Origin: Candidatus Levybacteria bacterium RIFCSPLOWO2_12_FULL_37_14 | GTDB taxonomy: Bacteria > Patescibacteriota > Microgenomatia > Levybacterales > UBA12049 | Assembly (NCBI GenBank): GCA_001782645.1 | Contig: MFPH01000034.1 | Location: 1 to 33,050, forward strand | Direction: 5' to 3' | DNA: 33,050 nt | Shown: one piece after another, positions 32,853 to 33,050 of the stretch | How positions within the stretch are numbered: the stretch's first letter is position 1 | Layout: each line of letters opens with the position of its first letter | Made by a program: the position numbers and the translations under genes | The notes under the pieces: model-generated | What the model saw: the letters and a program-made list of their open reading frames with translations, nothing else | What the model was told of the DNA's origin: nothing | Database searches by the model: none

Positions 32853-33050
32853 CTAAGCAGTTTCCTTATGGGGTTTGCCCCGTAACATCGCTCTTGCGCC
32901 TGCCCGCCTCTGGAGGGATGCGAGGATGTAAACCTCAAGAGCAAGTAAGATCGTTATGGCGCCACTTCCTGCCAGTATCTGGGGATTTGTTTGACCATGG
33001 AAGGATAATTAAGCATAAAGTCAGGCCTTTCGGTAAAGGTAACGGAAGGG
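32853..33050 (-). other. GC-rich structured region with possible small or broken membrane-protein frame
   Basis: This stretch is clearly richer in G+C than the rest. On the minus strand one frame, open from 33008 to TAG at 32853-32855, encodes a membrane-helix-like segment (ILAGSGAITILLALEVYILA) and a basic tail (QRRAGARAMLRGKPHKETA) but has no ATG, GTG or TTG before the helix. A second frame runs from the window edge to TAA at 32954-32956 and could be the end of an upstream gene, or the first half of the same gene joined by a frameshift. The DNA also holds a TTATGGGG/CCCCGTAA hairpin (32866-32885) and a GCTCTTG/CAAGAGC stem (32890-32896 with 32936-32942), so a structured RNA is the other option. 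I cannot decide between these. Confidence 0.3.

Noticed and set aside
32866..32885. TTATGGGG/CCCCGTAA hairpin as an intrinsic terminator
   Set aside because: No U-tract follows on either strand, so it is better treated as part of an unknown structured region.
1..33050. Alternative genetic code (TGA as Gly, seen in some CPR groups)
   Set aside because: TGA ends several intact genes at the expected place (for example 469-471, 20517-20519, atpF, atpH), and no gene needs TGA read-through.
1..33050. CRISPR array, insertion sequence or prophage
   Set aside because: No spaced direct repeats, transposase, integrase or terminal inverted repeats were seen.

Overview
The window is AT-rich, very tightly packed bacterial DNA that uses the standard code (TGA, TAG and TAA all end genes). 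Gene content points to a member of the Candidate Phyla Radiation (Patescibacteria), perhaps Microgenomates-like. The signs are many polytopic GT-C-type glycosyltransferases, a small protein with tandem Ig-like domains, a much shortened ATP synthase delta subunit, and convergent genes whose ends overlap. The lineage is inferred from content only; there is no rRNA in the window.

Positions 1-23243 form a surface-glycan locus, mostly on the + strand. It holds a truncated GT4, two SAM methyltransferases, a minus-strand PTPS-related polytopic protein, two proteins that fuse a GT2 domain to a GT-C membrane domain, and four or five further polytopic GT-C-like proteins. It also has a Wzx-type flippase, GT2 and GT4 enzymes, a TylCIII/KijD1-like sugar C-methyltransferase, a DPM1-like GT2 on the minus strand, a WaaE-like GT2, and an O-antigen ligase/polymerase family protein. 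A reasonable reading is that GT2/GT4 enzymes build lipid-linked glycan, the flippase moves it across the membrane, GT-C enzymes add sugars from polyprenyl-phosphate donors outside, and the ligase/polymerase finishes it.

Positions 23227-24060 carry, on the minus strand, a tRNA-Thr(CGT) followed 13 nt later by a gene for a membrane-anchored protein with two Ig-like repeats. Positions 24147-26734 (+) are a pyrimidine cluster, pyrF-pyrE-pyrC. The dihydroorotase strongly resembles the DHOase domain of animal CAD. Positions 26742-32801 (minus) are a complete F1Fo ATP synthase operon in the order atpB-E-F-H-A-G-D-C. It has a canonical promoter so close to atpB that the mRNA should be nearly leaderless, and a perfect Shine-Dalgarno only before atpE. 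The last 200 bases are GC-rich for this window, hold strong inverted repeats and a possible small or broken membrane-protein frame, and remain unexplained.

Several genes have a canonical -10 box only 10-13 nt before the start codon, which suggests that leaderless transcripts are common here.
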